7,588 bases of DNA, from positions 1 to 7,588 of the forward strand of contig DAOVFL010000042.1 in assembly GCA_030672945.1 (NCBI GenBank), written 5' to 3'. A program made the position numbers and the translations under genes. Origin of the DNA: Candidatus Bathyarchaeota archaeon (GTDB taxonomy: Archaea; Thermoproteota; Bathyarchaeia; Bathyarchaeales; Bathycorpusculaceae). Positions 5,943-7,588 of this stretch are shown here, in pieces (positions within the stretch are counted from its first letter, which is position 1; the number at the start of each line of letters is the position of its first letter). The notes under the pieces were generated by a model that worked only from the letters and a program-made list of their open reading frames with translations, did no database searches and was not told the origin of the DNA.

Positions 5943-7220
5943 TTAATTCAGCTTCCTTTCTTCAATCTCTTGCTTCAAAAGTACCATTGTATTAGACGCC
6001 AAATCACGGCAAACAACAATATTCGGACCAACCCAACTGTTACTTCCCACTTTGACTCCAGGCATAAAAAGCGCATTTATACCAGTCTTCACGCAGTCCC
6101 CCAAAACAACACCAAGTTTTCTTCTTCTACTATCAATAACCATGTCCTTCACCAACATCTTAACTGTTCCTGAATCAAGCCTATAATTTGCAGTTACTGT
6201 ACCCGCACCCAAGTTACATTTTTCCCCTATTATACTGTCACCTACATAAGATAGATGACCGATATGCGTGTTATCCATTATTATACTGTTCTTAATTTCA
6301 CAAGCGTTACCTATCCGGACTTTTTTACTGATGCTTGTAAATGGACGAATGTGACAATTTGGGCCAATATCGCTTTCTTCACCTATATACGTTGGTCCTT
6401 CAACATAAGCTCCAGAACGTATCCACGCAGTCTCCTCAACAGTTACTGGACCAATCAAGTGTGCACCATTCTCTACACAGCCATGTACTCTATGTTCCAT
6501 CCTCTTCAAAGCCCAACGGTTTGCTTCAAGCAGGTCCCAAGGCTTTCCAACATCAAACCAATCTTCCTTGGAAACTTCAGCAGCTGAAACTTGCTTTCCC
6601 TCTTTTAGCAAGAGCGAAATTGCATCCGTGATCTCCCATTCACCCCTAGATGAAGCTGACGTCTCCTTGATTTTTCCAAAGATCTCCTTTGAAAAAATGT
6701 ATATCCCCGCGTTTGCCAGGTTTGTAGTAGCATTCTCTTGGCTGGGCTTCTCAATTATGCGTTTCACATCTCCCTCTTCTCCAAGCTCTAATATTCCATA
6801 ATTTTCCGGATTTTCAACAGGAACAACAGCCATGGTTACAGCAGCCTTTTTTTTCTCATGTAGACCAATAACCTTTTTGACAGCCTCTGCAGTGAATAAT
6901 AAATCACCATAGACAAGAAGAAAATCATCTACCACATATGGTTCGATGGCCCCTACGGCGTTACCGGTGCCAAGAACCTCTTTTTGTTCTACATACTCGA
7001 TTTCTAACCCAAAATCTTCCCCCTCACCAAAGTGATCGCGAATAGCATCTCCCATAAAGTGAACGACCATCAATATCTCGTTTATTCTGCAACTCTGAAT
7101 TGCCTTCAGGCAATACTCAAGTATCGGTTTTCCCCCAACCTTTATCAAAGGCTTCGGTCTAGTCAACGTAATCGGTTGAAGCCTTGCACCTTCTCCAGCA
7201 GCCAAAACAACAGCCTTCAT
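5943..7220 (-). CDS. glmU: Bifunctional sugar-1-phosphate nucleotidylyltransferase/acetyltransferase (archaeal GlmU)
   Basis: A 425-residue two-domain enzyme making UDP-GlcNAc: acetylation of GlcN-1-P and uridylyl transfer from UTP. The N-terminal Rossmann-like nucleotidyltransferase (1-235) shows LAAGEGARLQPITLTRPKPL at 6-25, GTGNAVG at 84-90, YGD at 104-106 (metal-binding D106), EKP at 157-159 and DVGKPWD at 223-229. The C-terminal left-handed beta-helix (about 255-415) has hexapeptide repeats and the acetyltransferase motif GHLSY with H322 and Y325, then LGAGTVTANYR with N345. This matches Sulfolobus ST0452, which also acts on GalN-1-P and dTTP. One lysine position near the active site is replaced (G351; K354 is kept), so acetyl-acceptor range may differ. 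The ATG overlaps the glmM stop as ATGA and has GGAGGTG 5 nt upstream. The pairing with glmM supports this pathway over dTDP-sugar synthesis. Confidence 0.9.
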   Translation of the reverse strand: MKAVVLAAGEGARLQPITLTRPKPLIKVGGKPILEYCLKAIQSCRINEILMVVHFMGDAIRDHFGEGEDFGLEIEYVEQKEVLGTGNAVGAIEPYVVDDFLLVYGDLLFTAEAVKKVIGLHEKKKAAVTMAVVPVENPENYGILELGEEGDVKRIIEKPSQENATTNLANAGIYIFSKEIFGKIKETSASSRGEWEITDAISLLLKEGKQVSAAEVSKEDWFDVGKPWDLLEANRWALKRMEHRVHGCVENGAHLIGPVTVEETAWIRSGAYVEGPTYIGEESDIGPNCHIRPFTSISKKVRIGNACEIKNSIIMDNTHIGHLSYVGDSIIGEKCNLGAGTVTANYRLDSGTVKMLVKDMVIDSRRRKLGVVLGDCVKTGINALFMPGVKVGSNSWVGPNIVVCRDLASNTMVLLKQEIEERKLN

Positions 7221-7588
7221 CTTCCCACCTCCTCAATAAGCCTTTTAACCAACATTATGCCCTTCCTCATTATCCTTTTCGCTACTTTTAATGATTCACC
7301 CTCCACGGTTAACCGTATCAAAGGTTCAGTGCCAGACGCCCTTACTAAAATCCATCCTTCTTCAAGGCTTAAGCAAACACCATCAACCGTTGAAATCTGC
7401 TCGTATGTAGGAAAAAAAGTCGCTAAAGCTTCCTCAACTTTTTCCATAATCTTATATTTCGCTTCATTTTTGCATGCAACATTTCTTCTAAGAGTTTGGT
7501 ATTGGGGTGCTTCGTAAATAAATTCTGACAACATTTTTTCTTCCTTTTCTAACGCTTCTAGTAAAAGTATAGATGTAAGTATTCCATC
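7217..7588 (-). CDS. glmM: Phosphoglucosamine mutase, C-terminal fragment
   Basis: The last 123 residues of an alpha-D-phosphohexomutase; the gene continues past the right edge. The reading frame is open to base 7588 and begins DGILTSILLLEALEKEEK, the usual end of domain III in this family, so the internal ATG at 7534 is not the start. Domain IV follows with the sugar-phosphate loop VRASGTEPLIRLTVEG, where R-x-SGTEP-x-x-R grips the substrate phosphate. The catalytic serine and metal loop are outside the window. GlmM converts GlcN-6-P to GlcN-1-P, the substrate of the GlmU encoded immediately downstream with an ATGA overlap. A phosphomannomutase or phosphoglucomutase cannot be excluded from this domain alone; the glmU coupling is the argument for GlmM. 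Confidence 0.82.
   Translation of the reverse strand, partial: DGILTSILLLEALEKEEKMLSEFIYEAPQYQTLRRNVACKNEAKYKIMEKVEEALATFFPTYEQISTVDGVCLSLEEGWILVRASGTEPLIRLTVEGESLKVAKRIMRKGIMLVKRLIEEVGR
7226..7234 (-). promoter_or_regulatory. Shine-Dalgarno site of glmU
   Basis: GAGGAGGTG, lying inside the glmM coding end and 5 nt before the glmU ATG. It allows fresh initiation in addition to coupling through the ATGA overlap. Confidence 0.75.

Noticed and set aside
7032..7517. Open plus-strand frame of 161 codons across the glmM/glmU junction
   Set aside because: It is antisense to two strongly supported genes, has no SD or TATA site, and its translation shows no recognisable domain.
7532..7534. ATG as start of a small 105-residue protein
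   Set aside because: The frame stays open upstream to the edge and encodes DGILTSILLLEAL, the family sequence preceding the last mutase domain; this is a partial glmM.
1..7588. tRNA, rRNA, CRISPR array, insertion sequence or attachment site
   Set aside because: No spaced repeats, inverted terminal repeats, transposase or RNA-gene signatures were seen; gaps between genes are all under 90 bases.

Overview
The window is archaeal, about 40% GC, and carries seven complete genes and fragments of two more (the last one cut by the right edge, the first one by the left edge). The archaeal call rests on gene content: an archaeosine tRNA-guanine transglycosylase, a CPSF-type beta-CASP nuclease, an archaemetzincin, a PAC2/PbaB proteasome chaperone-activator, an Sm-like protein with a C-terminal domain, and an archaeal-type GlmU. 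TATA-type promoters and GGAGGTG Shine-Dalgarno sites are also visible. The overall look (moderate GC, frequent TTG starts, SmAP3-like Lsm) would fit a Bathyarchaeia/TACK lineage, but that placement is inference and should be tested with protein trees.

Layout: a minus-strand cluster reads from about 4605 down to base 1: tgtA, a PHP-domain phosphoesterase (ATGA overlap with tgtA), an aCPSF2-like beta-CASP ribonuclease, an archaemetzincin (11 nt gap), and a presenilin/SPP-family intramembrane protease (TTGA overlap, cut off by the window start before its catalytic aspartates). A divergent promoter region of 79 bp separates this cluster from the plus-strand pbaB. pbaB converges on an Lsm gene, and the two stop codons share one TTAA. 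Upstream of the Lsm gene, also on the minus strand, a glmM-glmU pair (ATGA overlap) makes UDP-GlcNAc.

How the genes work together: the first three genes of the left cluster all point to RNA (tRNA base exchange, a possible RNA or nucleotide phosphoesterase, an RNA endo/exonuclease), and the last two are unusual proteases. The proteolysis theme returns in pbaB, which faces this cluster across the shared promoter region. The right end is nucleotide-sugar synthesis plus an RNA-binding Sm protein with its own promoter.

No tRNA, rRNA, CRISPR, mobile element or long repeat was seen. No stretch over 300 bases lacks a gene. The first 489 bases look empty if only ATG starts are considered, but hold the TTG-started membrane protein. 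The most useful points for a second look are the PUA-less TgtA with an ArcS-like tail, the coupled archaemetzincin/presenilin pair, the PbaB C-terminus resembling an HbYX motif, and a substituted lysine position in the GlmU acetyltransferase site.
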